From NCBI RefSeq assembly GCF_014645835.1, contig NZ_BMMM01000002.1, positions 366,388 to 430,387 of the forward strand: a stretch of DNA of 64,000 bases, given 5' to 3'. Positions 28,053 to 39,425 of the stretch are shown here, in pieces; the stretch's first letter is position 1; every line of letters starts with the position of its first letter. Both the position numbers and the translations under genes were made by a program. Source of the stretch: Streptomyces albiflavescens. Its GTDB lineage: Bacteria > Actinomycetota > Actinomycetes > Streptomycetales > Streptomycetaceae. The notes under the pieces are model-generated. The model was given only the letters and a program-made list of their open reading frames with translations. It did no database searches and was not told the origin of the DNA.

Positions 28053-29932
28053 CCTCAACGACGAGGCTGACGGTCGCACAGGCGCTGGTGCGGTTCCTGG
28101 CCGCCCAGTACACGGAACGGGACGACGAGCGCCGGCGGCTGATCGGTGCCACCTGGGGCATCTTCGGCCATGGCAATGTCGCAGGGCTCGGACAGGCGCT
28201 CGTCGAGTACGCCGACGAGATGCCGTACCACCAGGGCCGTAACGAGCAGTCCATGGTTCATGCGGCGGTCGGGTACGCACGACAGAGCAACCGGCTGTCG
28301 ACGCACGCCGTGACCACCTCCATCGGCCCGGGCGCGACCAACCTCGTCACCGGCGCCGCCCTCGCGACGATCAACCACCTCCCGGTCCTGCTCCTGCCCG
28401 GCGACGTCTTCGCGACCCGCCCCGCCGACCCGGTGCTCCAGCAGCTCGAAGTCCCGTACGCGGGCGATGTGTCGGTCAACGACTGTCTGCGCCCGGTGTC
28501 GAAGTACTTCGACCGGATCACCCGGCCGGAAGCCCTGATCCCGGCCGCGCTGCAGGCCATGCGGGTGCTCACCGACCCCGTCGAGACCGGCGCGGTCACG
28601 CTCGCGCTGCCGCAGGACGTGCAGGCGGAGGCGTACGACTGGCCGGAGGAGTTCTTCGCCGAGCGGACCTGGACCGTGCGCCGTCCGGCGCCGGACCAGG
28701 GCGAACTGGCCGCCGCCGTACGGGCGATCCGCGACGCCCGCCGCCCCCTGATCGTGGCGGGCGGCGGTGTGCACCACAGCCGCGCCGAGGAGGCGCTCGC
28801 CGAACTCGCCGCCACCACCCGCATCCCCGTCGCCTCCACCCAGGCCGGCAAGGGTTCCCTGCGCTGGGACCACCCGCAGGACGTCGGCGGCATCGGGCAC
28901 ACCGGCACCGCGACCGCCGACGAGCTCGCCCGCACCGCCGACCTGGTGATCGGCGTCGGCACCCGCTACACCGACTTCACCACCGCCTCCGGCACCCTCT
29001 TCACCACCTCGGGTGTCCGCTTCCTGAACCTCAACATCGCGCCCTACGACGGCCACAAGCTCTCCGGGCAGACGCTGATCGCGGACGCGCGCGTGGGACT
29101 CGAAGAGCTCACCGAGGCGCTGCTGCTGCACAAGCACCGCGCCGAGCCCGCGTACGTCACCGAGTACACGGACGACAAGGAGCGCTGGGAGTACCGGGTC
29201 GACGCGGCGTACGAGGCCGAGGACGTCGACATCCGGCCGACCCAGCCGCAGGTCCTCGGCCTCCTCGACGAGCTGGTCACCGAGGACGACATCCTGATCA
29301 ACGCGGCCGGTTCACTCCCCGGCGACCTGCACAAACTGTGGCGGTCGCGGTCGCGGGACCAGTACCACGTCGAGTACGGCTACTCCTGCATGGGCTACGA
29401 GATCCCGGCCGCGATCGGCGTACGGATAGCGGCCCCCGACCGTCCCGTCTGGGCGCTGGTCGGCGACGGCACCTATCTGATGATGCCGACGGAGATCGTC
29501 ACCGCCGTCCAGGAGGGCGTCGCGATCAAGGTCCTGATACTGCAGAACCACGGGTACGCCTCCATCGGCGGCCTCTCCGAGTCCGTGGGGGGCGAGCGGT
29601 TCGGCACCGCGTACCGCTACCGCGCCGAGGACGGTACGCACACCGGGGCGCCGCTGCCCGTCGATCTCGCCGCCAACGCGGCCAGCCTCGGCATGCGGGT
29701 CCTACGCGCGAAGACCGTCCGCGACCTGCGGGCCGCGCTCTCCGAAGCCCGGGCCGCGGACACTCCCACATGTGTCTACGTGGAGACCCAAACGGCAGAC
29801 ACAGTGTCGGGCGCGCCTCCGGCCCAAGCCTGGTGGGATGTACCTGTGGCCGAGACCGCGACCCGATCGTCGGCGGTCAAGGCGCGCGAGGAGTACGACC
29901 GGCACGTCGCCGCCCGACGCCGCCATCTGTGA
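28049..29932 (+). CDS. iolD: 3D-(3,5/4)-trihydroxycyclohexane-1,2-dione hydrolase
   Basis: This 627-residue thiamine-diphosphate enzyme opens the inositol ring by hydrolysing the cyclic dione. It has the three-domain layout of the family. The cofactor Glu region lies near the N-terminus (GHGNVAGLGQ and RNEQSMVHAA), and the C-terminal binding motif runs from GDGTYLMMP at about 471 to LQNHGYASIGG. The ATG at 28049 overlaps the iolB stop; the long upstream frame is not coding. Confidence 0.94.
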   Translation: MTSTTRLTVAQALVRFLAAQYTERDDERRRLIGATWGIFGHGNVAGLGQALVEYADEMPYHQGRNEQSMVHAAVGYARQSNRLSTHAVTTSIGPGATNLVTGAALATINHLPVLLLPGDVFATRPADPVLQQLEVPYAGDVSVNDCLRPVSKYFDRITRPEALIPAALQAMRVLTDPVETGAVTLALPQDVQAEAYDWPEEFFAERTWTVRRPAPDQGELAAAVRAIRDARRPLIVAGGGVHHSRAEEALAELAATTRIPVASTQAGKGSLRWDHPQDVGGIGHTGTATADELARTADLVIGVGTRYTDFTTASGTLFTTSGVRFLNLNIAPYDGHKLSGQTLIADARVGLEELTEALLLHKHRAEPAYVTEYTDDKERWEYRVDAAYEAEDVDIRPTQPQVLGLLDELVTEDDILINAAGSLPGDLHKLWRSRSRDQYHVEYGYSCMGYEIPAAIGVRIAAPDRPVWALVGDGTYLMMPTEIVTAVQEGVAIKVLILQNHGYASIGGLSESVGGERFGTAYRYRAEDGTHTGAPLPVDLAANAASLGMRVLRAKTVRDLRAALSEARAADTPTCVYVETQTADTVSGAPPAQAWWDVPVAETATRSSAVKAREEYDRHVAARRRHL

Positions 29933-29946
29933 AGGAGTTTTTGGCC

Positions 29947-31449
<1,503 letters not shown>

Positions 31450-31931
31450 GCTCGCCTCCGGTGCCCCGCCCCTCGTCCGAGGTGCGGGGCACCGTCGTGT
31501 TTCGGCGCGGGCCGAGCCGCTCGGGTTCCCGACCCCTGGCCGTGCCTCTTCCGTGCGGCGGGACCCTACTGTTCGGTAGGCGTCCGGAGTGCGGACCAAT
31601 CCTGGCGGATTTTGGCACCTCGACTGCGGTTCTCGTCATGAGGTGATGAAACGGGTGCCGCAGGCGATCAGCCAATATGGCCTTTGAAAGCAAGGTCACA
31701 ATCTGCTGAGTCTTGGTGATTGCCATATGTAGGTGTCGGCGCCTGGGAAAGTGATGTGACGTGCGTCGCTCCGCTAGTGCGGATTCCGTAGGTAAACAGC
31801 CATTGACGCAACGGTTTCCGTCAAGGTTCCATCAACGCCGGGAGCGGACGAAGAGACGTACGACGCGAGCCGCCGGAGGCGATATCGCTCCCGCCCGAAC
31901 ATCTGACGCACGAGTCGATCGGAACCGCTTC
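31450..31931. terminator. mmsA terminator and permease leader
   Basis: A 10-bp stem GGTGCCCCGC (31460-31469) pairs with 31484-31493 just after mmsA and should end the iol transcript. The remaining 440 bases hold no convincing gene. They include a short inverted repeat TTGACG (31803-31808) / CGTCAA (31819-31824) that could be an operator or a -35 element for the permease. A lower-GC patch lies at about 31650-31740. Confidence 0.65.
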
Positions 31932-33341
31932 ATGACCGACACGCTCCGCCCTGTCGAGACCGCCGACCTGGACGGCGCCCCCCCGGCGTCCGGCAGCCCC
32001 CAAAAACTCAAGCGCTCCATCGGCATCGTCGGCGGCACCCTGCTGACGCTCTCCTGCGTGACGCCCGCCTCCACCCTGTTCGTGGTCGTGCCCGACCTGT
32101 TCTCGTCCCTCGGCACGGCGACCGCGCTCACCATCGCGATCGGTTCGCTGCTCTGTATCGCCGTGGCGTTCTGCTACTCGGAGCTGGGCACCCTCATCCC
32201 CAGCGCGGGCGGCGAGTACGCCATGGTCTCCACGATGGCCGGACGCCTCGCGGGCTGGCTGGTCTTCGTGCTCTCCCTCCTGGTCGTCATGATCGTGCCA
32301 CCGGTGATCGCGATGGGCACGGCGGACTACCTTGCGCCGATCGTGCACCTGAACCCGTCGATGGCGGGCGCCGGCGTGATGATCCTGGCCACCCTCGCGG
32401 GCCTGCTCGACCTGCGGGCCAACGCCTGGATCACCGGCGTCTTCCTGGTCCTCGAAGTCATCGCGGCGGCCGTCGTGGCGGTCCTGGGCTTCGCGCACAG
32501 CCAGCGCGGCGCCGGAAGCCTGGTCTCCATGCAGGTGGCGGACTCCGGCGGCCACACGGACACCGTGACGGCCATGCTGGTCGTCTCCGGGCTCGCGATC
32601 GCCCTCTTCGTCACCCAGGGCTTCTCGACCGCGGTCTACCTCTCCGAGGAACTGGAGAACCCGCGCCGCAACGTCGCCCGCACCGTTCTCGCCACCCTGG
32701 CCATCTCCACGGTCATCATCCTGGTCCCGGTCGTCGCGATCACCATGGGCGCCTCCGACCTGTCGACCCTGACCGGCGGCGACATCAGCAGCATGGTCAC
32801 GGCCTGGTCGAACTCCGCCGTCGGCACCTTCGTCAGCCTCTGCGTGGCCCTCGCGATCATCAACGCCGGCATCGTCATGGTCATCCAGAACTCCCGGGTG
32901 CTGTTCGCCTCGGCCCGCGACAAGGCGTGGCCCGAGCCGGTCAACAAGGGCCTGTCGCGGCTCGGCCGCTTCGGCTCCCCCTGGGTCGCCACCCTCCTCG
33001 TGGGCGTCCCCGGCGCGGCCCTGTGCTTCGTCAACCTGGACACCCTGTACGGCGTGACCGGCGTGTCGGTGACCGGCATGTACCTGCTGGTCGCGGTCGC
33101 CGCGCTGCTCGCTCGCCGCGGCAAGCACGCCCACACGTCCGCCTGGCGCATGCCGCTGTGGCCCGCGATGCCGGTCCTGCTGATCGCGGTCCTCGCGTAC
33201 ATCCTGAGCCAGCAGGAGACGAGCTATCTGCTCTGGACCGGCGGCATCACGGCCGTCGCCACCCTGTACTGGGCCTTCTACCTGCGGCCGCGCCGCGAGA
33301 CCCGCTGGCTGGTGTCGATCCCGGAGGACGCGCAGGCCTGA
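31932..33341 (+). CDS. APC-superfamily amino acid permease
   Basis: The 469-residue protein has about 12 hydrophobic spans and the APC-type opening IGIVGGTLLTLSC followed by CYSELGTLIPSAGGEY. The start at 31932 (MTDTLRP) is preferred over 31761, whose extra 57 residues are basic and unlike a transporter N-terminus. The ribosome binding site is weak. It is monocistronic and ends five bases before the convergent GNAT gene. The substrate is not predictable beyond amino acids or amines. Confidence 0.87.
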   Translation: MTDTLRPVETADLDGAPPASGSPQKLKRSIGIVGGTLLTLSCVTPASTLFVVVPDLFSSLGTATALTIAIGSLLCIAVAFCYSELGTLIPSAGGEYAMVSTMAGRLAGWLVFVLSLLVVMIVPPVIAMGTADYLAPIVHLNPSMAGAGVMILATLAGLLDLRANAWITGVFLVLEVIAAAVVAVLGFAHSQRGAGSLVSMQVADSGGHTDTVTAMLVVSGLAIALFVTQGFSTAVYLSEELENPRRNVARTVLATLAISTVIILVPVVAITMGASDLSTLTGGDISSMVTAWSNSAVGTFVSLCVALAIINAGIVMVIQNSRVLFASARDKAWPEPVNKGLSRLGRFGSPWVATLLVGVPGAALCFVNLDTLYGVTGVSVTGMYLLVAVAALLARRGKHAHTSAWRMPLWPAMPVLLIAVLAYILSQQETSYLLWTGGITAVATLYWAFYLRPRRETRWLVSIPEDAQA

Positions 33342-33345
33342 GGGT

Positions 33346-33756
33346 CTACTCGAAGTCCCACGTCACCACCGTGCACGACCCGTCGTCCTTGCCACCCGCG
33401 CTGCGGTAGGTGGCAAGGGCGACGTCGTTTCCGGTGTCGACACCGACCCACATGCCGTAGCAGCCGCGTTCGCGGGCGAGGGCGGCGAGTTCCCGGATCA
33501 GCGCACGCCCGGTACCGCGCCGCCGGAACGGCTCGGCGACCGCCAGCTCGTACAGGAACATCTCGGTGCCCTTGTCGGGGTGGACCGTCTCGACCCCGCT
33601 GATGAAGCCGACGGGACTGCCGTCCTCGTACGCGAGGAAGAGGTGGTGGCCCGGGGTGTCCAGGAAGCGCTGGGCCCATGCGGGGCGCACGGGGTGGTCG
33701 AAGAGGTACTCGGCGGCGGTCAGTTCGTCGACAGTGCCGGCGCGGCGCATTTCCAT
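33346..33756 (-). CDS. GNAT acetyltransferase (AAC(3)-I-like)
   Basis: This 136-residue protein has the compact GNAT fold with acetyl-CoA loop EPFRRRGTGRALIREL. A LYELAV strand and GMWVGVDTGND follow, an arrangement seen in AAC(3)-I-like aminoglycoside acetyltransferases and their relatives. Many such chromosomal homologues are not resistance enzymes. It converges on the permease gene. Confidence 0.78.
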   Translation of the reverse strand: MEMRRAGTVDELTAAEYLFDHPVRPAWAQRFLDTPGHHLFLAYEDGSPVGFISGVETVHPDKGTEMFLYELAVAEPFRRRGTGRALIRELAALARERGCYGMWVGVDTGNDVALATYRSAGGKDDGSCTVVTWDFE

Positions 33757-33873
33757 GGACCGTTCGTACCACGGACGCGGTATGCGGGACCGGGGCCGTA
33801 CTCCCCTGGGAGGGGCGGGGGTTCAGCCCGGCGGCTGCATCGGTTGTCGGCGGTCACCCGTACCGTTGAGGAC

Positions 33874-36519
33874 ATGGATCTTCGACTGCCCCGACTGCGC
33901 GGGCCCCGGCGGTGGATCGCGGCCGCGGCCGCCGTCGTCGTCGTGCTCGCCGGCGCGGGCACATGGACGGCTGTCGCCTCGGACGACACGGCGCCCGTGC
34001 ACCGCGCCGAGCGCGTCATGGCGATGGGCGGCGGGGTGCGCATCGACACGTCGTACTTCACCGCGGGCTCGTCCTCGGACCGTCGCCCGGCCATCCTCCT
34101 GGGGCACGGCTTCGGCGGCAGCAAGGAGGACGTGCGGGACGAGGCGGAGAAGCTCGCCCGTGACGGGTACGCGGTGCTCACCTGGTCGGCGCGCGGCTTC
34201 GGGAAGTCCACCGGCAAGATCGGGCTGAACGACCCCAAGGCCGAGGTCACCGACGTCTCGAAGCTCATCGACTGGCTGGCCGGGCGTCCGGAGGTCCAGC
34301 TCGACAAGAGCGGCGACCCGCGCGTGGGCGTCACCGGAGCCTCGTACGGCGGGGCGGTCTCCCTGCTGGCCGCCGCCTACGACCGGCGGGTCGACGCGAT
34401 CGCCCCGGCGATCACGTACTGGAACCTGTCGGACGCCCTCTTTCCGAACGGGGTCTTCAAGAAGCTCTGGGCCGGCATCTTCATCAACTCCGGCGGCGGC
34501 TGTGACCAGTTCCAGGCCCAGCTGTGCGCGATGTACAACCGGGTGGCGGAGTCCGGAAAGCCGGACGCGGCGGCCACGAAGATGCTGGAGGAGCGCAGCC
34601 CCTCCGCGGTCGGCGACCGGATCAAGGTGCCCACGCTCATCGTGCAGGGCCAGTCCGACTCCCTCTTCCCGCTCGGCCAGGCCGACGCGATGGCCAAGGC
34701 GATCCGTGCGAACGGCGCGCCCGTGGACGTCGACTGGATCTCCGGCGGGCATGACGGCGGCGACATGGAGACGAGTCGTGTCGAGTCCCGCGTCGACTCC
34801 TGGTTCGACCGCTATCTGAAGGACGACACGAGCGCCGACACGGGCCCCGCCTTCCGCGTCACCCGCACCGGAGGCATCGACTCCACCGACGGCGCGGCCC
34901 TGCTCAGGGGCGCGAGCGGGGACACCTATCCCGGACTGGAGAGCGGGCAGCACGTCATCGCGCTCAGCGGCCGGGAGCAGCGCTTCGAGAACCCGGCGGG
35001 AGCGAATCCGCCCGCCATCTCGGCCCTCCCCGGCCTCGGCGGCTCGGGCGGCCTCGCGCAGCTCTCGTCCCTGGGCGTCGGGGTCTCCCTCGACTTCCCG
35101 GGCCAGTACGCGCAGTTCGACTCCGCGGCGTTCGGCGGCGATCTGCGGATCACCGGGTCGCCGACGGTGACGGTGCACGTCACATCGAGCAGCGACGACG
35201 CGGTCCTGTTCGCGAAGGTGTACGACGTCGGGCCGGGCGGCGCCCAGCAGGTGCTGCCCTCGCAGCTGGTCACGCCGCTGCGGGTGACGGGCGCCCAGTC
35301 CGGCAAGGACGTCACGGTCACCCTGCCCGCCATCGACCACGAGGTGCAGAAGGGGCACCGGCTGAAGCTGGTCCTCGCCTCGACCGACCTCGGCTATGCC
35401 TCACCGGCGGCCCCGGCGACGTACAGCGTGTCCCTGAAGAGCGACCTCCAGGTCCCGACGGCACCCGGCGTGACGACCGCCGCCGCGCCGCTGCCCGCCT
35501 GGGTGTGGTGGCTGCCGCCGGCCGGAGCGATGGTCGCGCTGGCACTGCTGCTGACGGGCCGCCGACGTACGACGCCCGGGGCACCCGATCCCGAGCTGGC
35601 GGAAGTCCCGCTCCAGATCACCGACTTGAGCAAGCGCTACGCGAAGTCCGCGGACCGGTACGCAGTACGGGACCTGTCGTTCCGCGTGGAGAAGGGCCAG
35701 GTCCTCGGCCTGCTCGGGCCGAACGGCGCGGGCAAGACCACCACCCTGCGCATGCTGATGGGCCTGATCAAGCCCGACGGCGGCGAGATCCGGGTCTTCG
35801 GGCACCAGATCCGGCCGGGCGCGCCGGTGCTCTCCCGGGTCGGGGCGTTCGTCGAGGGCGCGGGCTTCCTCCCGCATCTCTCGGGCCGCGAGAACCTGGA
35901 GCTGTACTGGCAGGCGACAGGTCGTCCCCCGGAGGACGCGCACCTGGAGGAGGCGCTGGAGATCGCGGGCCTCGGCGACGCGCTGGCCCGCGCGGTCCGC
36001 ACCTACTCCCAGGGCATGCGCCAACGCCTCGCCATCGCGCAGGCGATGCTCGGCCTCCCGGACCTCCTCATCCTCGACGAACCGACCAACGGCCTCGACC
36101 CGCCACAGATCCGCGAGATGCGCGAGGTCATGATCCGGTACGCCGCAGCGGGTCGCACGGTCATCGTCTCCAGCCATCTCCTGGCCGAGGTCGAGCAGTC
36201 CTGCACCCATCTGGTGGTCATGGACCGTGGCCGGCTGATCCAGGCGGGCCCGGTGAGCGAGATCGTCGGCTCCGGCGACACCCTCCTGGTCGGCACCGGT
36301 TCCCCCGTGGACGAGCCGGTCGTCGAGAAGGTCGGCGCGCTGCCGGGCGTGGCCTCGGCCGCTGCCGCCGAGGGCGGGCTGCTGGTCCGCCTCGATCCCG
36401 GCGGAAGCGCGGAGCGCCTGGTCGTGGAACTCGTACGGCTCGAAGTACCCGTGGCATCGGTGGGCCCCCACCGCCGTCTGGAAGACGCGTTCCTCACCCT
36501 GATCGGAGGCTCAGCATGA
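33874..36519 (+). CDS. Alpha/beta-hydrolase (CocE/X-Pro peptidase type) fused to ABC transporter ATPase
   Basis: The 881-residue chain combines two unrelated modules. After a membrane segment at about 13-31, an exported alpha/beta-hydrolase follows (GHGFGGSKED, nucleophile Ser about 157 in GASYGG, acidic residue in QGQSDSLFP, His in SGGHDGG). A beta-rich C-terminal domain as in CocE/X-prolyl peptidases comes next. A second span lies at about 545-565. From about 575 a full cytoplasmic ABC ATPase follows (Walker A GPNGAGKTTT near 615, signature YSQGM near 711, Walker B LLILDEPTNGLD near 731). It overlaps the permease gene by ATGA. Hydrolysis may be tied to export or immunity; this is inference. 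Confidence 0.9.
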   Translation: MDLRLPRLRGPRRWIAAAAAVVVVLAGAGTWTAVASDDTAPVHRAERVMAMGGGVRIDTSYFTAGSSSDRRPAILLGHGFGGSKEDVRDEAEKLARDGYAVLTWSARGFGKSTGKIGLNDPKAEVTDVSKLIDWLAGRPEVQLDKSGDPRVGVTGASYGGAVSLLAAAYDRRVDAIAPAITYWNLSDALFPNGVFKKLWAGIFINSGGGCDQFQAQLCAMYNRVAESGKPDAAATKMLEERSPSAVGDRIKVPTLIVQGQSDSLFPLGQADAMAKAIRANGAPVDVDWISGGHDGGDMETSRVESRVDSWFDRYLKDDTSADTGPAFRVTRTGGIDSTDGAALLRGASGDTYPGLESGQHVIALSGREQRFENPAGANPPAISALPGLGGSGGLAQLSSLGVGVSLDFPGQYAQFDSAAFGGDLRITGSPTVTVHVTSSSDDAVLFAKVYDVGPGGAQQVLPSQLVTPLRVTGAQSGKDVTVTLPAIDHEVQKGHRLKLVLASTDLGYASPAAPATYSVSLKSDLQVPTAPGVTTAAAPLPAWVWWLPPAGAMVALALLLTGRRRTTPGAPDPELAEVPLQITDLSKRYAKSADRYAVRDLSFRVEKGQVLGLLGPNGAGKTTTLRMLMGLIKPDGGEIRVFGHQIRPGAPVLSRVGAFVEGAGFLPHLSGRENLELYWQATGRPPEDAHLEEALEIAGLGDALARAVRTYSQGMRQRLAIAQAMLGLPDLLILDEPTNGLDPPQIREMREVMIRYAAAGRTVIVSSHLLAEVEQSCTHLVVMDRGRLIQAGPVSEIVGSGDTLLVGTGSPVDEPVVEKVGALPGVASAAAAEGGLLVRLDPGGSAERLVVELVRLEVPVASVGPHRRLEDAFLTLIGGSA

Positions 36520-37379
36520 GCACGCTCGTGGAGCGCACCGAGACGGCCGACGGGTACCGGGCGCGGCGCACGCTTCCGCTGCGCGTGGAGCTGATCCGGC
36601 AGTTGAAGCGGCGCCGCACCCTCGTCATGGGCGCGATCCTGGCGGCGCTGCCCTTCGTCCTCGTCGTCGCCTTCGCCGTCGGCGGCGACCCCGGCTCGCG
36701 CAACGGCCAGGTCACGCTGATGGACACGGCCACCGCGTCGGGCGCGAACTTCGCCGCGGTGAACCTGTTCGTGTCGGCGGGCTTCCTGCTGGTGATCCCG
36801 GTCGCGCTGTTCTGCGGGGACACCATCGCCTCCGAGGCGAGCTGGTCGTCACTGCGGTATCTGCTGGCGGCTCCCGTGCCCCGCGCCCGCCTGCTCTGGT
36901 CCAAGCTCACCGTCGCTCTCGGCCTCAGCCTCGCCGCGATGGTGCTGCTGCCGGTCGTCGCGCTCGCCGCGGGCACCGCGGCCTACGGCTGGGGGCCGCT
37001 GGAGATCCCCACCGGCGGTGCGCTCGCCGCGGGCACCGCGACCCAGCGGCTCCTTGTGGTGATCGCGTACATCTTCGTGTCCCAACTGGTCACCGCGGGG
37101 CTCGCGTTCTGGCTGTCGACCAAGACGGACGCCCCACTGGGCGCGGTTGGCGGCGCGGTCGGCCTGACGATCGTCGGGAACGTACTGGACGCGGTCACCG
37201 CCCTCGGCGACTGGCGCGACTTCCTGCCCGCGCACTGGCAGTTCGCCTGGGCCGACGCCGTTCAGCCGAACCCGGAGTGGAGCGGCATGATCCAGGGCAC
37301 GGCGATTTCGATAACGTACGCGCTCGTGCTGTTCGCCCTGGCCTTCCGCGGTTTCCGGCGCAAGGACATCGTGTCCTAG
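36516..37379 (+). CDS. ABC-2-type transporter permease
   Basis: This 287-residue protein has about six hydrophobic spans and the ABC-2 permease style, with SEASWSSLRYLLAAPVPRARLLWSK after the second span. The ATG overlaps the stop of the hydrolase-ATPase gene (ATGA). The pair therefore makes one exporter, with this protein as channel and the fused ATPase as motor. Substrate unknown. Confidence 0.88.
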   Translation: MSTLVERTETADGYRARRTLPLRVELIRQLKRRRTLVMGAILAALPFVLVVAFAVGGDPGSRNGQVTLMDTATASGANFAAVNLFVSAGFLLVIPVALFCGDTIASEASWSSLRYLLAAPVPRARLLWSKLTVALGLSLAAMVLLPVVALAAGTAAYGWGPLEIPTGGALAAGTATQRLLVVIAYIFVSQLVTAGLAFWLSTKTDAPLGAVGGAVGLTIVGNVLDAVTALGDWRDFLPAHWQFAWADAVQPNPEWSGMIQGTAISITYALVLFALAFRGFRRKDIVS

Positions 37380-37532
37380 GTCTCCGGAGGATCACCTACC
37401 GGTCTCGACGGCCGCCCGCCGTGGCCGCTTCGAGATCCATCCGCAACGCTCCGGAACGCACATCCAGGCCCCCTCGGACGTCACAGTCACAGACGTCGGC
37501 CCACATACAGGCCGCTCACCGAGGGGGCACAG

Positions 37533-39110
37533 ATGGCGATGGACCACATACGGACGCGGGCCGCAGGAAGCCGTCGACTGCGCGGCACCCTGCTCGCGCT
37601 GACGGCGGCGGGCGCCGTGCTGCTGACGGGGTGCAGCGCGAGCGGCAGCGGCAACTCCTCGGACGGCGCCGACAAATCCGGTGGGCGCAACCTCCCCCTG
37701 CCCGCCCCCGCCCAGCCGACATCGGGCACGGCCCAGGGAGAGCAGGAGGGCGAGCAGACCGGCGCCCCCGACCGTGAGATCGCGCCGTCCCCCGACTACC
37801 TCTCCACCTTCGCCCTCGACGTCGACACCGCCTCGTACGGCTACGCCCGCCGCACCCTCGCGAACGGCCGGATTCCCGACCCCTCCACCATCCGCCCCGA
37901 GGAGTTCGTCAACAGCTTCCGCCAGGACTACGAGCGCCCCGACGGCAACGGCTTCTCGGTCACCGTCGACGGCGCCCGCACGGACGACGACCGCTGGTCG
38001 CTGGTCCGGGTGGGCCTCGCCACCCGTGCGGCCGAGGACGACCACGAACGCCCGCCCGCCGCCCTCACGTTCGTCATCGACGTCTCCGGCTCGATGGAGG
38101 AACCGGGCCGTCTCGACCTGGCCAAGGACTCCCTCGACGTGATGACCGACCGGCTGCGCGACGACGACTCGGTCGCCCTGGTCACCTTCAGCGACGACGC
38201 CGAGACCGTCCTGCCGATGACCCGCCTCGGCGACCACCGCGGCCGCGTGCACGACGCGATCGATGGCCTGGAGCCGCAGGAGTCGACCAACCTCGGCGCG
38301 GGTGTGGACATCGGGTACGACACGGCGGTCGAGGGTCTGCGCGAGGGCGCCACCAACCGGGTCGTGCTGATCTCCGACGCGCTGGCCAACACCGGCGACA
38401 CGGACGCGGACAGCATCCTGGAGCGGATCTCCGGCGCCCGCCGCGAGCACGGCATCACCCTCTTCGGCGTCGGCGTGGGCAGCGACTACGGCGACGCTCT
38501 GATGGAGCGCCTCGCCGACAAGGGCGACGGCCACACCACCTACGTCTCGAACAAGGACGAGGCCCGCACGGTCTTCTGCGACCAGCTCCCGCAGAACATC
38601 GATCTCACGGCCCGCGACGCCAAGGCGCAGGTCGCCTTCGACCCGCAGACGGTCGAGAGGTTCCGGCTGATCGGCTACGACAACCGCAAGGTCGCCGACG
38701 AGGACTTCCGCAACGACCGGGTGGACGGCGGCGAGGTGGGCCCCGGCCACACGGTGACCGCCCTGTACGTGGTTCGCACGAGGCCCGGAGCCTCCGGCCA
38801 CCTCGCCACCGCGAGCGTCCGCTGGCTCGACCCCGACACCCGCGCCCCGCACGAGGAGTCCGGCCAGCTGGAGACCGGCTCACTCGACGACGACCTGTGG
38901 ACCTCGTCCCACGGTCTCCAAGTCGCGGCGACCGCCGCGTACTTCGCCGACGCCCTCCGCCAGGGCGACGACCGCTGGACCGACCTCCCGGCCCGTCCGT
39001 CCCTGTCCGAACTCGCCGACCACGCGGACAAGTTGGCGACCGCCACGGAGGACAAGGAGCTCCGCCGACTCGCCGACGCGATCCGACAGGCGAACCGGCT
39101 CAGGGACTAG
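37533..39110 (+). CDS. VWA-domain lipoprotein (YfbK-like)
   Basis: The 525-residue protein begins with a lipoprotein signal peptide ending in LLTGC (lipidated Cys about 34). A Ser/Gly/Gln-rich linker follows. The YfbK-type N-terminal segment (STFALDVDTASYGYARRTL) precedes a von Willebrand A domain whose metal site DVSGSM starts at about 183. The conserved YfbK C-terminal region carries the rest. It is likely a surface-anchored metal-dependent adhesion or scaffold protein. The stop codon overlaps the left end of an inverted-repeat element. Confidence 0.9.
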   Translation: MAMDHIRTRAAGSRRLRGTLLALTAAGAVLLTGCSASGSGNSSDGADKSGGRNLPLPAPAQPTSGTAQGEQEGEQTGAPDREIAPSPDYLSTFALDVDTASYGYARRTLANGRIPDPSTIRPEEFVNSFRQDYERPDGNGFSVTVDGARTDDDRWSLVRVGLATRAAEDDHERPPAALTFVIDVSGSMEEPGRLDLAKDSLDVMTDRLRDDDSVALVTFSDDAETVLPMTRLGDHRGRVHDAIDGLEPQESTNLGAGVDIGYDTAVEGLREGATNRVVLISDALANTGDTDADSILERISGARREHGITLFGVGVGSDYGDALMERLADKGDGHTTYVSNKDEARTVFCDQLPQNIDLTARDAKAQVAFDPQTVERFRLIGYDNRKVADEDFRNDRVDGGEVGPGHTVTALYVVRTRPGASGHLATASVRWLDPDTRAPHEESGQLETGSLDDDLWTSSHGLQVAATAAYFADALRQGDDRWTDLPARPSLSELADHADKLATATEDKELRRLADAIRQANRLRD

Positions 39111-39311
39111 GGGGCTTCTGATGGATCTCCGCGGCGTCGCGACGCCCGGCACGCACTCTCGCCGCACCGGACAAAAGCCCTAGTAGCTCCTCCCCCACGC
39201 TCGGCTTCGCTCGCGCGGGGGGACCCCCATCGAGGACTTCCGCCCGGCACGCCGAGAGCACGCACCGAACGCCGCTCCTTCTTCCACGGAGACCCATCAG
39301 AAACCCCCTAG
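39107..39311. repeat. 205-bp element with 25-bp terminal inverted repeats (MITE-like)
   Basis: The ends 39107-39131 and 39287-39311 are inverted repeats matching at 23 of 25 positions, both beginning CTAGGGGG. The interior contains CCCCCACGCTCGGCTTCG pairing with GCGCGGGGGGACCCCC around 39192-39230, a hairpin type I recall as common between Streptomyces genes. It also has a direct repeat of CCCGGCACGC. There is no open frame of note. It begins in the VWA stop codon. It may be a non-autonomous mobile element or a large bidirectional terminator. Confidence 0.7.
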
Positions 39312-39425
39312 GGGCGCGCTCACCGGTGTTTACGGGAGGCCGCATCTCGAAGGCGGCCTGATCCGAAAGACAGGCCCTGGGCGCCCCGCACTCGTCAGGG
39401 GCGCATCACATCAGGGCGCCGCGCG

